A DNA stretch of 64,000 nucleotides. Origin: Corynebacterium lowii. GTDB lineage: Bacteria > Actinomycetota > Actinomycetes > Mycobacteriales > Mycobacteriaceae. Under the pieces are notes generated by a model. The model searched no databases, was not told the DNA's origin, and was given only the letters and a program-made list of their open reading frames with translations. The number at the start of each line of letters is the position of its first letter. The stretch's first letter is position 1. Both the position numbers and the translations under genes were made by a program. The stretch is from NCBI RefSeq assembly GCF_001412085.1, contig NZ_LKEV01000002.1:248001-312000 (forward strand), read 5' to 3'. Below, one piece after another: positions 50,260 to 59,322 of this stretch.

Positions 50260-50466
50260 TTAGACCTTTGCGGAGGAATACTCGGATTCCTCCTTCGCGC
50301 GCCGAGACCCCGGCAGCGGCACAAACATCACGGCGGCGATGAGCACAAAAAATACCGGCCCGGCTTCCAGGTAATAAAAATCTGAGAGAGCCATGACCAA
50401 ATATGCGACGATCAGAACGACCGCCACGATCATGCGCCCCACCAGAATCTTCTTCGTTTTTTCCAC
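50260..50466 (-). CDS. Small two-helix membrane protein
   Basis: From the GTG at 50466 (GGGGAG about 7 bases upstream) this 68-residue protein has two membrane segments (RMIVAVVLIVAYLVMAL and AGPVFFVLIAAVMFVPL) with short charged ends. An ATG at 50514 would add 16 residues and overlap the acyltransferase gene by 14 bp. It lies directly after that gene and is probably cotranscribed. No known family was recognised. Confidence 0.6.
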   Translation of the reverse strand: MEKTKKILVGRMIVAVVLIVAYLVMALSDFYYLEAGPVFFVLIAAVMFVPLPGSRRAKEESEYSSAKV

Positions 50467-50500
50467 GTATTCTCCCCGCCTGGTCTCTCCGTTGTCTCTC

Positions 50501-51730
50501 TCAAACCCGATCATCGGGTAGTGTACGCGGCCCCCGAGTTTCCTTGGCAGGGGCCTCAACCTCACCATGAGTATTCGCCGCAATCAGTCCCCGCACCTTC
50601 TGCGGAAGCCCCACGAGGGAGGGCGGCTTAAGAGTCCAACCAATCACCGGTATTCGTTGAAGCCCCCACATCACCAGGCCGCCCACAAAACTAAAGGCCA
50701 AGCAGGCCACAATCCAAAATTGGGTGCTGTGCAGCAGTTCTGTGGAATCAAGGTTAATTTCCAGGCCTTCGGCGTGCGCCATAGGAACGTGGAAAAAGAG
50801 CGTGAGAGCAATGGGGTGCCCCAGATAAATGGGCAGGGTGTGGCGGCCCAGGAATTGCAGCCCCTCAGAAAGATAGCGCACCTGAGAAAGCCCCATCGCG
50901 GCGAGCACGGCGATGGGAAGCATCAGCATTTGCCCGACCATCCGCACCAAGGTCCACACATCATTGGCTTCTACCACGGCTCCGGGCCACAGAGGCCAAT
51001 TCATGAGTTCGGGGCCGTCCGCAGAAACGAGGTACCACATGGCATAAGTACCAAAGCCCAGCACATAGGCCGTGGTGGCACCGACGATCTTATTGGGTGT
51101 CATCGCGCTGCTGGCAAAACTGCGCACCAGGCTAGAAAGGTGTGCGCCGGCCATGAAAATCGGCAGGTACATGATGAACTTCCCCACCGTATCGCAGTAC
51201 GAGTTCAGCGGAAGAGCCAGAATCGTGGTGAAGGAAAGGGCCACCGCCACCCACGGCGCGCATTTGCGCGTAGCCCAGAGAATCAGGTTAAAGGGCACCA
51301 GCACGTAGAGGAACCAATACATGTTCTGGCCCATCAGCAGGGCATCAAGGTAGAAATCGAGATCGGCCGGGGTGGCGCCATCATAGGCGGCGCGGTACCA
51401 ATCCATCAGGCCTACCTCGATAGGGGTCCACAGCACGTAGGGAACCAGGAAGAACCACAGGCGCCGGCTAAAAAGCTGCCACAGCGACATCCGCAGCACT
51501 TTGGTGGAAAACATCCCGCTCACGAGGAAGAAGAGCGGCATACGCAGCGGATCGAGGATGTGATTGACCTGCGCCGCCAGCGTATCCATGCCAAAAGGCA
51601 CCGCGAGGCACACGTGCAGGAGCACCACCCCCACGATGGATACTCCTTTGGCCACATCTGGCCACGCCAAACGCTCTCGATGCTGCGAGGTAGTTCGAGC
51701 GGGAGCGGTAATGTGCGGAGCCATAAGCAT
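50501..51730 (-). CDS. Membrane acyltransferase (acyltransferase 3 family)
   Basis: The 409-residue protein has about ten membrane segments and the N-terminal acyltransferase-3 features WPDVAKGVSIVGVVLLHV with its His, and RMPLFFLVSGMF, where an Arg precedes the membrane turn. Members transfer acyl groups to sugars, peptidoglycan or lipids across the membrane. In this neighbourhood a mannan, PIM or wall-polymer substrate is plausible but not shown. Upstream there is no strong ribosome-binding site, only a TAGGAT-like -10 about 15 bases before the ATG. Confidence 0.82.
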   Translation of the reverse strand: MLMAPHITAPARTTSQHRERLAWPDVAKGVSIVGVVLLHVCLAVPFGMDTLAAQVNHILDPLRMPLFFLVSGMFSTKVLRMSLWQLFSRRLWFFLVPYVLWTPIEVGLMDWYRAAYDGATPADLDFYLDALLMGQNMYWFLYVLVPFNLILWATRKCAPWVAVALSFTTILALPLNSYCDTVGKFIMYLPIFMAGAHLSSLVRSFASSAMTPNKIVGATTAYVLGFGTYAMWYLVSADGPELMNWPLWPGAVVEANDVWTLVRMVGQMLMLPIAVLAAMGLSQVRYLSEGLQFLGRHTLPIYLGHPIALTLFFHVPMAHAEGLEINLDSTELLHSTQFWIVACLAFSFVGGLVMWGLQRIPVIGWTLKPPSLVGLPQKVRGLIAANTHGEVEAPAKETRGPRTLPDDRV

Positions 51731-51846
51731 GGGAAACGGGAGAGAATCCTATCGTGAGGCCAGGGACTGTGAAGAAACTTATGGGTCTTACCCTACAATG
51801 GATTCCGCCTGGGAACTAACTCCCTCCCCAGGCCGGGGGTTCTCAC

Positions 51847-52587
51847 TCAGGAGAAGGAAGGTTCCGCACCGCGCGGGTAGCCGTGGCCTGCTTCTAGAGA
51901 TTTCTTCACCTCAGAGGCGTACATATCCACGTACTCATAGCCCGTCAGTTCCACCAGGGTGTGCATGACGTGATCGGTCAGCACCCGCACCGCCTCCTGG
52001 GAATCCGGCTCTAGGCCCTGCTCTTTCACGTAGGCGATCGGATCAATCGGCTTGCCCACTTTCATCCGCACCTTCTTGGGGCGCAGCAGCCAGGAGCCAA
52101 TGGGGTTGGCATCGCGGGAGCCAATCATGCCCACCGGAATGATCTTCTCACCGGTAGCCAGGGCAATGCGCGCCATGCCGGTGCGGCCGCGGTAGATACG
52201 TCCATCGGGGGAACGGGTGCCCTCCGGGTAAACGCCAAAGAGATCGCCGCGATCAAAAACCTTCTGGGCCGCCTTATTCATGGTTTCTGCCGCGCCCGCC
52301 TCATTGCGGTTCACGGCCACCTGCCCCACCGAGGTAAAGAACCAGCTCTGCATGCGGCCCACCACGCCGGGGGTGGTGAAGTATTCGGACTTCGCGGGGA
52401 AGGTGATCTGGCGCGGGCACATCAGTGGGAAGAAGAAGGAGTCCATCACGGACTGGTGCGAGGAGGCCAAAAGCGCAGATCCCTTGGTGGGAATATTCTC
52501 CAGCCCCTCAATTTCCGGGCGATTCCACACGCGCAAGAATGGGCCAAACAGGATGTACTTGAAGGTCCAGTACCACTTATTGTGCAT
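51847..52587 (-). CDS. plsC: 1-acylglycerol-3-phosphate acyltransferase (PlsC family)
   Basis: The 246-residue protein has the PlsC motifs: SHQSVMDS (HX4D with His44 and Asp49), FPAKSEYF, and VYPEGTRSPDG (residues 119-128). It makes phosphatidic acid from lysophosphatidic acid or acylates a related lipid. The place beside glk and pimB corresponds to Rv2182c. A hairpin with no U-tract lies 10-35 bases downstream. Specificity cannot be read from sequence. Confidence 0.88.
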   Translation of the reverse strand: MHNKWYWTFKYILFGPFLRVWNRPEIEGLENIPTKGSALLASSHQSVMDSFFFPLMCPRQITFPAKSEYFTTPGVVGRMQSWFFTSVGQVAVNRNEAGAAETMNKAAQKVFDRGDLFGVYPEGTRSPDGRIYRGRTGMARIALATGEKIIPVGMIGSRDANPIGSWLLRPKKVRMKVGKPIDPIAYVKEQGLEPDSQEAVRVLTDHVMHTLVELTGYEYVDMYASEVKKSLEAGHGYPRGAEPSFS

Positions 52588-52626
52588 TGCTCGTCCTCCA
52601 TCAACGGGGTTGGTCTTATCCGATGG

Positions 52627-53592
52627 CTAACCGGCCACAAGCCCCCGGGCCAAATCGGCTACGCCAATCATACCCGCATCGGCGCCCAATTCTGCGGTGG
52701 CTACCCTCGCTAGGGGGCGATAACCCGTTCCCACAATCTGTGAGGAGAATTGTTCTCGCGCCTGATCCAGGTATAAATCAGCGTCGCGGGAAACCCCGCC
52801 GCCGAGCAAAATCAGCTCGGGATCGAGCACATCGGCCACGATGGAAAGCCCCCGGCCAAGCCAAGTGGAAAACTCCTCGACCACGGCCATGCCCGCGGCG
52901 TCGCCCTCGCGGGCTGCCTTCATGATCTGCAAACCATCCACGGAGGTGGGATCGCGGCGCACCTGCGCGGCCAGGGCAGAGCCGGAAAAACGGCTGCGGT
53001 GCACCAATTCCACCGCCGAATCCATAAGCGCCGTGCCCGAGCAATAGCGCTCTAGACAGCCAAGCTTGCCGCAGGGGCAAGGCCGTCCCCCCGGAACCAC
53101 CGTGAGGTGACCAAACTCCGGGGCCGTTCCATAGGCACCGCGAAAAATCTCCCCCTTGGTCATCAGCGTGGCACCGATTCCCGTACCCACTGCGAAGAGC
53201 ACCCAGGTATCCACGCCGCGCGCCCCACCAAAGCGATATTCTCCCCAGGCGGCGGAGTTAGCATCGTGCTCCAGGCGCACGGGCAGGCCCAGACGCTCCT
53301 CTAAGATCGCGCGCACGGGGGCGTCGCGCCACGGCAGGTGCGGGGCAAAGCGCACCACCTCGCAGGAGGGGTCCAGGAACCCAGCCACCGCCACGCCCAC
53401 GGCGGCAATATCGTGGTCACGGCGCAGCAGCTCCACCAGGCGAGCGATACTCGCCTCCATACCCGCAGCGTCGCGCGGGGAGGGCAGCGAGCGGGCGTCG
53501 ATAATGCGCCCACGGTCATCGACCACTCCGGCGCGCATATTGGTGCCACCGATGTCGAAACCCACGGTGAGGCTACTCGACGTCTCGGACAT
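52627..53592 (-). CDS. glk: ROK-family glucokinase
   Basis: The 321-residue kinase has the ATP-binding loop GFDIGGTNMRAG (about 11-22), the catalytic Asp in LEHDANSAAWGE, and the zinc motif CPCGKLGCLERYCSG near residue 176, all intact. It phosphorylates glucose using ATP; in C. glutamicum the gene at this place is the glucokinase. Regulators of the ROK family carry an extra HTH domain, which is absent here. Its gene begins about 40 bases after the pimB 3' end, and plsC follows 39 bases on. Confidence 0.92.
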   Translation of the reverse strand: MSETSSSLTVGFDIGGTNMRAGVVDDRGRIIDARSLPSPRDAAGMEASIARLVELLRRDHDIAAVGVAVAGFLDPSCEVVRFAPHLPWRDAPVRAILEERLGLPVRLEHDANSAAWGEYRFGGARGVDTWVLFAVGTGIGATLMTKGEIFRGAYGTAPEFGHLTVVPGGRPCPCGKLGCLERYCSGTALMDSAVELVHRSRFSGSALAAQVRRDPTSVDGLQIMKAAREGDAAGMAVVEEFSTWLGRGLSIVADVLDPELILLGGGVSRDADLYLDQAREQFSSQIVGTGYRPLARVATAELGADAGMIGVADLARGLVAG

Positions 53593-53632
53593 GGCTTCTC
53601 GCCTCCGTCACACTGGCTTCTAGATAACCGTC

Positions 53633-54769
53633 TCAGTATAGAGGGCTACCCAGAAGGCTCCGCAATCGCTCTCCCATGATCTCCCAGGTCCAATTCTCTT
53701 CCACGTAGCGACGCCCCGCCTCCCCCATCTGCGCGCGCCGCTGCGGGGAGGCCAATATAGCCACCAGGGCGTCGGCTAGCTCCCGTTCATCATTACCGCG
53801 CACCACGATTCCCGATTCCTCGTTCACCGTCTCCGGCGCACCCCCAGAATCCCCTGCCACCACGGGAATACCGCAGGCCTGGGCTTCCAGGTACACGATA
53901 CCCAGCCCCTCCACGTCGAGGCCGCCACCGCGCGTGCGGGCGGGCACCGCCGCGACGTCGGCAGCCCCAAGGAGTTCCACCATCTCGGCAAAGGGCAGGG
54001 AGCCGGTAAAAATCGCAGAGGGATCGTAGCGCCGCGCCAGGGTTTTGAGGGTGGCCTCGTAGCGCCCCTGCCCCACAATCACCAACTGTGCCTGGCCCAG
54101 TTCCGCGCGTACTCGCGGCATGGCCCGCAAAAGTTGATCTTGCCCCTTGCGCGGCACCAGACGGGAGACGCACACGATAAGCGGCACCCCCTGCGCTATC
54201 CCCCAGCGCTGACGCACCCGATCTTTAGCTGCGACGTCAAGGGGCCGAAAGACCTCCACGTCTACCCCCGAGGGCAAATGCGCGAACTCCGGGCCCTGCC
54301 CGAAGGCTCGGCGGAAACGCCCCAAAGTGTAATCGGAGATATAGGTGACCACATCGGCGCTGCGCCCAATGCGGCTCAATACCTGGCGGCTGCCCGGCAA
54401 CATCGACCACCCCACCTCATGCCCGTGGGTGGTGGCGATAACCCGCTGCGCCCCGGCCTTCTTCGCCGCCGCCCCCATCACCGCCAGCGGGGCCGCGGCC
54501 CCGAACCAGACGGTGTTAATCCCCCGTTGCCGAATCAACTCGCACATGCGGCGCTGCGTGGCCGGGGTAGGCAGCATGACCGACCGCGGCCAGCGCACCA
54601 CCTCGTAGGGGACCTCGGCGTCGTGCTTCTGCGCCGCCTCCGCGTCCTGGGTAGAGGCAAAGACCACGATCTCCTCGGGGTTCAGCAGAGAAACAAAGTC
54701 CCGCAAATATGACTGAATCCCGCCTACGCGAGGCGGGAAGTCATTAGTTACCAGCAGCGTTGTGGGCAT
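53633..54769 (-). CDS. pimB: Phosphatidylinositol mannosyltransferase PimB'
   Basis: The 378-residue GT4 enzyme adds the second mannose to phosphatidylinositol monomannoside using GDP-mannose, founding lipomannan. The start MPTTLLVTNDFPPRVGGIQSY carries the glycine-rich donor loop. The EX7E motif is seen in GGLDVEGLGIVYLEAQACG. I chose the ATG at 54769 because it gives the correct N-terminus; the 39 residues upstream do not belong. TACAGT ends 6 bases before it, so the message may be nearly leaderless, although GGGG lies in the gap. Confidence 0.92.
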   Translation of the reverse strand: MPTTLLVTNDFPPRVGGIQSYLRDFVSLLNPEEIVVFASTQDAEAAQKHDAEVPYEVVRWPRSVMLPTPATQRRMCELIRQRGINTVWFGAAAPLAVMGAAAKKAGAQRVIATTHGHEVGWSMLPGSRQVLSRIGRSADVVTYISDYTLGRFRRAFGQGPEFAHLPSGVDVEVFRPLDVAAKDRVRQRWGIAQGVPLIVCVSRLVPRKGQDQLLRAMPRVRAELGQAQLVIVGQGRYEATLKTLARRYDPSAIFTGSLPFAEMVELLGAADVAAVPARTRGGGLDVEGLGIVYLEAQACGIPVVAGDSGGAPETVNEESGIVVRGNDERELADALVAILASPQRRAQMGEAGRRYVEENWTWEIMGERLRSLLGSPLY

Positions 54770-54791
54770 AGCCCCACTGTAATCGGTATCC

Positions 54792-56042
54792 CTAGAAGCG
54801 TGCGGCACCAGCCCACGGCATAGAATCCACATCAACCACCTGCACCGGAATACCGTAATCGGAAGCATGCACGATCTTGCCGTCACCGATATACATGCCC
54901 ACGTGCGTCACACCGGGGTAATAGCCCACGACGTCGCCCGGCTGAAGCTGATCGCGGCTCACCGGAGTGCCGCCAGCCAGCTGCGCCTGGGACGTGCGCG
55001 GCACCGTCATTCCCTGCTGCTGGTAGGCCCAGTAAATCAGGCCGGAGCAGTCAAAGGCATCGGGACCCGTGGCACCCCAGCTGTACGGGGCGCCGATCTT
55101 GGAGAGGGCGGCCTGCACGGCTCCCAACGCCGAGCCCGAACCCGTGGGCACGCTGGAACCCTGCGAGGAGGAACCCGTGGAGTTAGAAGAGGAGGTGCTC
55201 GGAGCCACCGGCCCCTGCTTGGGAGCTTCCTCTGCCGGTGCGGAACTAATCTCCTCCGCAGGCTCTTCCACGGATTCCGTGACGATGGAGGAAAGCTCGG
55301 CGGGAGCCTCGGGGGTTACCTCCTCAACGGTCTCCTCAACCACCTGCTGCAACTGCTCGGTGATGATCTCAATGTTGATCTGCTGAGGCTTATTCTTCTC
55401 TTCCCAGCGCTGACGCTGCTCCTCGTTGAGAGAATCAATGCGCTCCTTCACCTCGCGCACCTTGGCCTCTAACTCATCTTTTTCCTCGCGCAGGCCTTCA
55501 AGAGAATCTTCGAGCTTCGCGCGCTCATACTTAGCGGCCGCTGCCTCTTCCTCTGCATCATCCTGAGCGCTCAAGGCCTTCTGCGTCGCCGCGGCAAGAT
55601 TGCGCACCACGCCATCCGCCTGCCGGGAAAGCGTGCCCAAATACGTGGCGCGATCAATAGCGTGCTGAGGATCATCCGCACCCAGCGTGCTTACTTCACG
55701 GTTCAAGTTCGACAAGCGATAGCGCGAGCCGGCCAACTTATCGAACTCTTCCTTGGCACGCTGCTGCTGCTCCTGCGCTTCCTCAGCGAGCTTCTCCGCA
55801 GCATCGGCGGCTTCTTGGAGGCTATCGACCCGCTCTGTTTCCTTATCCAGGTCATCTTCGAGCTGTTTCACCTCCTCATTCTTTGCCGCCGCCTCGCGGG
55901 ATAGTTTCTCCATCGAGGCGATGAGATCATCGGTCTCATCCGCCTGAGCCACGGAGGCACTGCTGACGGTAAGGGCAAGGACGGTACCAGTGCCAATAAG
56001 CAAACGCTGGGTATAGCTCACGGCGCGACGCGGCTTAAACAC
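54792..56042 (-). CDS. Secreted NlpC/P60 peptidoglycan hydrolase with coiled coil
   Basis: The 416-residue protein has a signal peptide (to about residue 34, ending AQADE), a long helical coiled coil (about 35-215), an acidic Glu/Ser/Pro linker and an NlpC/P60 domain from about 305. The catalytic residues are Cys332 (FDCSGLIYW), His380 (THVGMYIG) and His392 (KIVHA). It likely cleaves the D-Glu to meso-DAP bond at the septum, like RipA/RipC and FtsX-activated hydrolases, where the coiled coil controls activity. The position corresponds to cg2401 of C. glutamicum. Confidence 0.93.
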   Translation of the reverse strand: MFKPRRAVSYTQRLLIGTGTVLALTVSSASVAQADETDDLIASMEKLSREAAAKNEEVKQLEDDLDKETERVDSLQEAADAAEKLAEEAQEQQQRAKEEFDKLAGSRYRLSNLNREVSTLGADDPQHAIDRATYLGTLSRQADGVVRNLAAATQKALSAQDDAEEEAAAAKYERAKLEDSLEGLREEKDELEAKVREVKERIDSLNEEQRQRWEEKNKPQQINIEIITEQLQQVVEETVEEVTPEAPAELSSIVTESVEEPAEEISSAPAEEAPKQGPVAPSTSSSNSTGSSSQGSSVPTGSGSALGAVQAALSKIGAPYSWGATGPDAFDCSGLIYWAYQQQGMTVPRTSQAQLAGGTPVSRDQLQPGDVVGYYPGVTHVGMYIGDGKIVHASDYGIPVQVVDVDSMPWAGAARF

Positions 56043-56174
56043 GCTTGAACTCCATGTGAAGAGAGGAAGGATAACGAAAAGAACTATAGCGGGCCAAGGG
56101 CCATTCTGCTAGCGGGGCGCGAAAAAATCTTTCAAGGATCTCCGCCACTGAGATGGACCTCAACCTTCCTGCAC

Positions 56175-56215
56175 AAAAAGGCCCCAAACCTCTTGATTGC
56201 TAAGGGGTTTGGGGC
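56175..56215 (-). terminator. Terminator after the second NlpC/P60 gene
   Basis: GCCCCAAACC (56181-56190) pairs perfectly with GGTTTGGGGC (56206-56215); on the minus strand it is followed by TTTTT. It lies about 50 bases after the stop codon at 56268. Confidence 0.9.
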
Positions 56216-56267
56216 GATCGCTGCCTAGACCAACCACCACATATCGGCGGCGAGTGGCACTTTCAGC

Positions 56268-56918
56268 TTAGAAACGCACCGCGGAGTGGAAGGGCATCAT
56301 ATCCAGCGGACGCTCTGCCACCGGGGAACCGGAATTGAGGGCATCAATAATCATGCCGTTGCCCACGTAGATTCCCACGTGGGAAGCTCCACCATAGAAG
56401 GCCACGATGTCACCGGGCTGCAAGTCACCGTAGGCCACCGGAGTACCGGAGGAAGCCTGGGCCTGAGAGGTGCGGGGGATGGACTTACCCACCTGGGAGT
56501 AAACCCAGGAGGTGAAACCGGAGCAGTCGAAGGCGTTGGGGCCCGCAGCACCATACACGTAGGGGGAGCCAATCTTGGCGCGAGCGACGTCCACGATGCT
56601 CTGCCCGTTGGAGGAGGACGGAGCCTGCGGAAGGAAAGAAGCCTCTTCCGCACCCTCAGCCGGTGCAGCCGGGCTGGACAGCTCGGAAACGGCAGCCGGA
56701 GTGAACTCCGCCGGAGCCTGGGCGTTCTGGTCCTGCACGTACTCATAGCCCGGCAGGTTCTCCAGACCCGGAACCTCAACGGAGAAGTCCGTGTTGGGGA
56801 CGGTCAGGGTGGCGGCGTTAGCGGCAACCGGGGCTACCGCGGTGGCTCCTACAGCGAGGGCAGAGGCCGCTGCAAAACGACGGGCAGTGGCGTTGTCCTG
56901 CCTACGGTGCTTAGTCAC
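56268..56918 (-). CDS. Secreted NlpC/P60 hydrolase under c-di-AMP riboswitch
   Basis: The 216-residue protein has a signal peptide ending near AANA (about residue 35), a short Ala/Pro-rich region and an NlpC/P60 domain. Cys132 (FDCSGF) and His180 (SHVGIYVG) are present. At the third catalytic position there is Asp192 (GMIIDAL), where the other NlpC gene has His. The gene begins at a GTG with GGAG 7 bases upstream and is preceded by a ydaO-type riboswitch, which ties this hydrolase to cyclic di-AMP and osmotic or wall state. The place corresponds to cg2402 of C. glutamicum. Confidence 0.93.
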   Translation of the reverse strand: MTKHRRQDNATARRFAAASALAVGATAVAPVAANAATLTVPNTDFSVEVPGLENLPGYEYVQDQNAQAPAEFTPAAVSELSSPAAPAEGAEEASFLPQAPSSSNGQSIVDVARAKIGSPYVYGAAGPNAFDCSGFTSWVYSQVGKSIPRTSQAQASSGTPVAYGDLQPGDIVAFYGGASHVGIYVGNGMIIDALNSGSPVAERPLDMMPFHSAVRF

Positions 56919-56939
56919 GAATGATCTCCAAATCTTCCT

Positions 56940-57180
56940 GTCATGCCTACCGGGTTAGCTGTCGAGTGAGGAAACGGAAGCTCCTCCCCTCAGTCCATCC
57001 GATCCTTCCCCACCGCTCAGTGCGGCTTAAGAAGTTCCAGACTCTCCCGAGGGGTAAACCCCAGAAGCGAGTGGTTCCCCGGCCCCCTGGAGAGCCTTTG
57101 CTCTCCGAGGGATTCGGCTTTAGTTTTCAGTTCATGCACTTGCTCCAGGGCGCTGCCCCGCTGCAATGTCTCAATTAGGT
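56940..57180 (-). ncRNA. ydaO/yuaA-class cyclic di-AMP riboswitch
   Basis: On the minus strand the conserved pieces come in order: GCCGAATCCCTCGG (57118-57105), the GGAGAG/CTCTCC hairpin, GGGGGCCGGGGAACCA (57087-57072), TGGGGTTTACCCC (57063-57051) and, near the end, CGACAGCTAACCCGGTAGGC (56964-56945). These match the ydaO consensus elements, including the terminal CAGCTAACC..GTA.GC block. The 3' end is 26 bases before the GTG. The 5' boundary is approximate. In actinobacteria this class commonly controls cell-wall hydrolase genes. Confidence 0.9.
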
Positions 57181-57640
57181 TACGAAACGGCCACAAAACT
57201 TGTCCAGTCGCCACGCCACCGGAGCATCGTTACCGAACCGTTATCAAAAAGATACTGAAAGTTTCCCTAGCGCCATCTTCAAGACACAAAGACGTCTCTT
57301 CTCCATCCGGAAAACTCAATAAGTGCAGGTCAACGGAAAATTATCCAAGGCCAGCCCGTCACCCCACGCTCCCTTGCCCCGGAAAAATCCAGGAAAGGCT
57401 AAGGTAAAAATATCGGCTATGTGACCTTTGACACATAGCAAAATGGTGGCTCTCATACGTCCCTATAACCACACATATAACAGTATGCCGTGCACTGCCT
57501 AGGGCTCGCCAAGTAGCTCCACGCATGGACAGTTCTGGTCACGGCTCCACGTACGGCATCACCCGTAACACACAGTGCTCTCCTACAAGGAGGAATCCTG
57601 CTGTGCTACCACCACTGACCCAATCTCCCCCTACGCCCCC
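57181..57640. other. Gene-less stretch between the riboswitch and the qcrB terminator
   Basis: This stretch must hold the promoter of the riboswitch-controlled hydrolase gene. A weak candidate is TGGACA (minus strand about 57205) with TAACCT 18 bases on. At 57420-57435 TGTGACCTTTGACACA resembles a CRP/GlxR box. No gene-like frame was found. Confidence 0.5.
57420..57435. promoter_or_regulatory. Possible GlxR (CRP-type) site
   Basis: TGTGACCTTTGACACA matches the TGTGA-N6-TCACA consensus at 9 of 10 positions. It is about 500 bases upstream of the second NlpC/P60 start, beyond the usual distance unless that promoter is far upstream. Confidence 0.35.
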
Positions 57641-57647
57641 TACGACA

Positions 57648-57686
57648 AGAAGGAGGCCCCGCGCCTGTGACGCGGGGCCTCCTTCT
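57648..57686 (-). terminator. 16-bp hairpin terminator after qcrB
   Basis: AGAAGGAGGCCCCGCG and its exact complement enclose a 7-base loop, 17 bases after the qcrB stop. On the minus strand the tail is TTGTCG, a weak U-tract, but stem strength and position make it the end of the ctaE-qcrCAB transcript. Confidence 0.8.
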
Positions 57687-57702
57687 CTCTAGTATCTAAG
57701 GC

Positions 57703-59322
57703 CTATTCGCCAGAACGACGATCCTTCTCCTCATTGGCCTTATTGAGGTTGCTCAACATCTGAGTCTCCTCATGATGGTTCTCCTGCGCAATCTTGCGCT
57801 TGCGCTCCTGGATCCCCTCGGGATCGGGAGAGAACACACCGTAGGACTCGGAATCGGCAAAGCCCAGTTCATTGAGCTGCTTGGGCACCTTGGCGCCAGA
57901 ATAAGGCAGCGGAATGGCGTGACCGTGCTCATCCACTCCCCCAAGCGGCTGGTGCACCTCGATGAAAGCACCATTGGGCAGCTGCTTGATAATACCGGTC
58001 TCAATACCGTGCTCCAGCACCTCGCGGTCAGAGCGCTGCAAACCGATGCAGATGCGGTAGGTGATGAAGTACGCCAGCGGCGGGAGCACCAGCAGACCGA
58101 TGCGGCCAACCCAGGTCATCGCGTTCAGCGAAATCTGGAAGTGGTAAGCGATGAGGTCGTTACCACCAGAAAGCGTGAGCAGGATGAAGAAGGTCAGGCC
58201 CATCGCGCCGAGTGCCGAGCGAACCGGCACGTCGCGGGGACGCTGAAGCAGGTTGTGGTGAGCGTCGTCGCCAGTGATCTTCTTTTCAATGAAGGGGTAG
58301 GCGAAGAGCAGCGCCACCATTGCGCCCGCCAGGAGAGCTACCCAGAACACACCCGGAATGGTGTAGTTACCCAGGTACAGCTCCCAGGCCGGCATAACAC
58401 GGGCGGCACCGTCCGTCCACAGCATGTAAATATCGGGCTGGGAACCTGCGGAAACCTGCGAGGGGTTGTACGGCCCCAGGAGCCAAATGGCGTTGATGGT
58501 GGTCAGACCGGCCATGAGGGCCAGCACACCGGCAGTCAGCAAACCGAAGCCCACCGACTTCACCGCGAACACCGGCATAATGCGGATACCCACCACGTTC
58601 TGCTCCGTGCGGCCAGCACCCGGGAATTGGGTGTGCTTCTGGTACCACACCAGGGCGAGGTGCGCGGCGATGAGACCCAGCAGAATACCGGGGATAATCA
58701 GCACGTGGGCGATGTAGAAGCGATCCAGCATGATCTCGGAGGGGAAATCGCCACCGAAGATCAGCCAGTGCAGCCAGGTACCCACGATCGGCAGGCCCAC
58801 GATGATCGCGGACATAATGCGCAGACCCACACCGGAGAGCAGGTCATCCGGCAGGGAGTAACCGAGGAAGCCCTCGGCCATACCCAGCACGAGGAGGGTG
58901 CAACCGATGATCCAGTTCGCCTCACGCGGACGGCGGAACGCGCCGGTGAAGAAGATGCGCAGCATGTGAGCCACCATCGAGAACATGAACATCAGCGCAG
59001 CCCAGTGGTGCATCTGGCGCACAAACAGGCCACCGCGCACCTCGAAGGAGATGTTCAGCGCGGTTTCATAGGCGCGGGACATCTCCACGCCCTTGAGCGG
59101 AAGATAAGCGCCGTCATAGATCACCTTGGTGATCGAGGGGTCAAAGAACAGGGTGAGGTACACGCCCGTGAGCAGCAAAATGATGAAGCTGTACAGGGCA
59201 ATCTCACCGAGCATGAAGGACCAGTGAGTAGGAAAGACCTTGTTGATCTGCGGGCGCAACAGGCCCGAGATGGTGTATCGCTCATCGACGTTATTGCCAA
59301 TGTGGGCAAGTTTATTACTCAT
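57703..59322 (-). CDS. qcrB: Cytochrome bc1 complex cytochrome b subunit
   Basis: The 539-residue protein carries eight or more membrane helices. Haem-ligand histidines lie in [15 protein letters not shown] (about 105-120) and [14 protein letters not shown] / IAAHLALVW (about 200-225). The PDDLLSG and PYNPSQ regions form the quinol sites. The C-terminal 120 residues are the long cytoplasmic extension of actinobacterial QcrB. It oxidises menaquinol and passes electrons to QcrA and QcrC. It directly follows qcrA. Confidence 0.97.
   Translation of the reverse strand: MSNKLAHIGNNVDERYTISGLLRPQINKVFPTHWSFMLGEIALYSFIILLLTGVYLTLFFDPSITKVIYDGAYLPLKGVEMSRAYETALNISFEVRGGLFVRQMHHWAALMFMFSMVAHMLRIFFTGAFRRPREANWIIGCTLLVLGMAEGFLGYSLPDDLLSGVGLRIMSAIIVGLPIVGTWLHWLIFGGDFPSEIMLDRFYIAHVLIIPGILLGLIAAHLALVWYQKHTQFPGAGRTEQNVVGIRIMPVFAVKSVGFGLLTAGVLALMAGLTTINAIWLLGPYNPSQVSAGSQPDIYMLWTDGAARVMPAWELYLGNYTIPGVFWVALLAGAMVALLFAYPFIEKKITGDDAHHNLLQRPRDVPVRSALGAMGLTFFILLTLSGGNDLIAYHFQISLNAMTWVGRIGLLVLPPLAYFITYRICIGLQRSDREVLEHGIETGIIKQLPNGAFIEVHQPLGGVDEHGHAIPLPYSGAKVPKQLNELGFADSESYGVFSPDPEGIQERKRKIAQENHHEETQMLSNLNKANEEKDRRSGE

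Noticed and set aside
51810..51836. Hairpin GCCTGGGA/TCCCCAGGC downstream of plsC
   Set aside because: Short stem with a long loop and no U-tract; not strong enough to call a terminator.
54770..54886. N-terminal extension of pimB
   Set aside because: The family N-terminus starts at MPTTLLVTN; the upstream residues read from the end of the NlpC/P60 gene.
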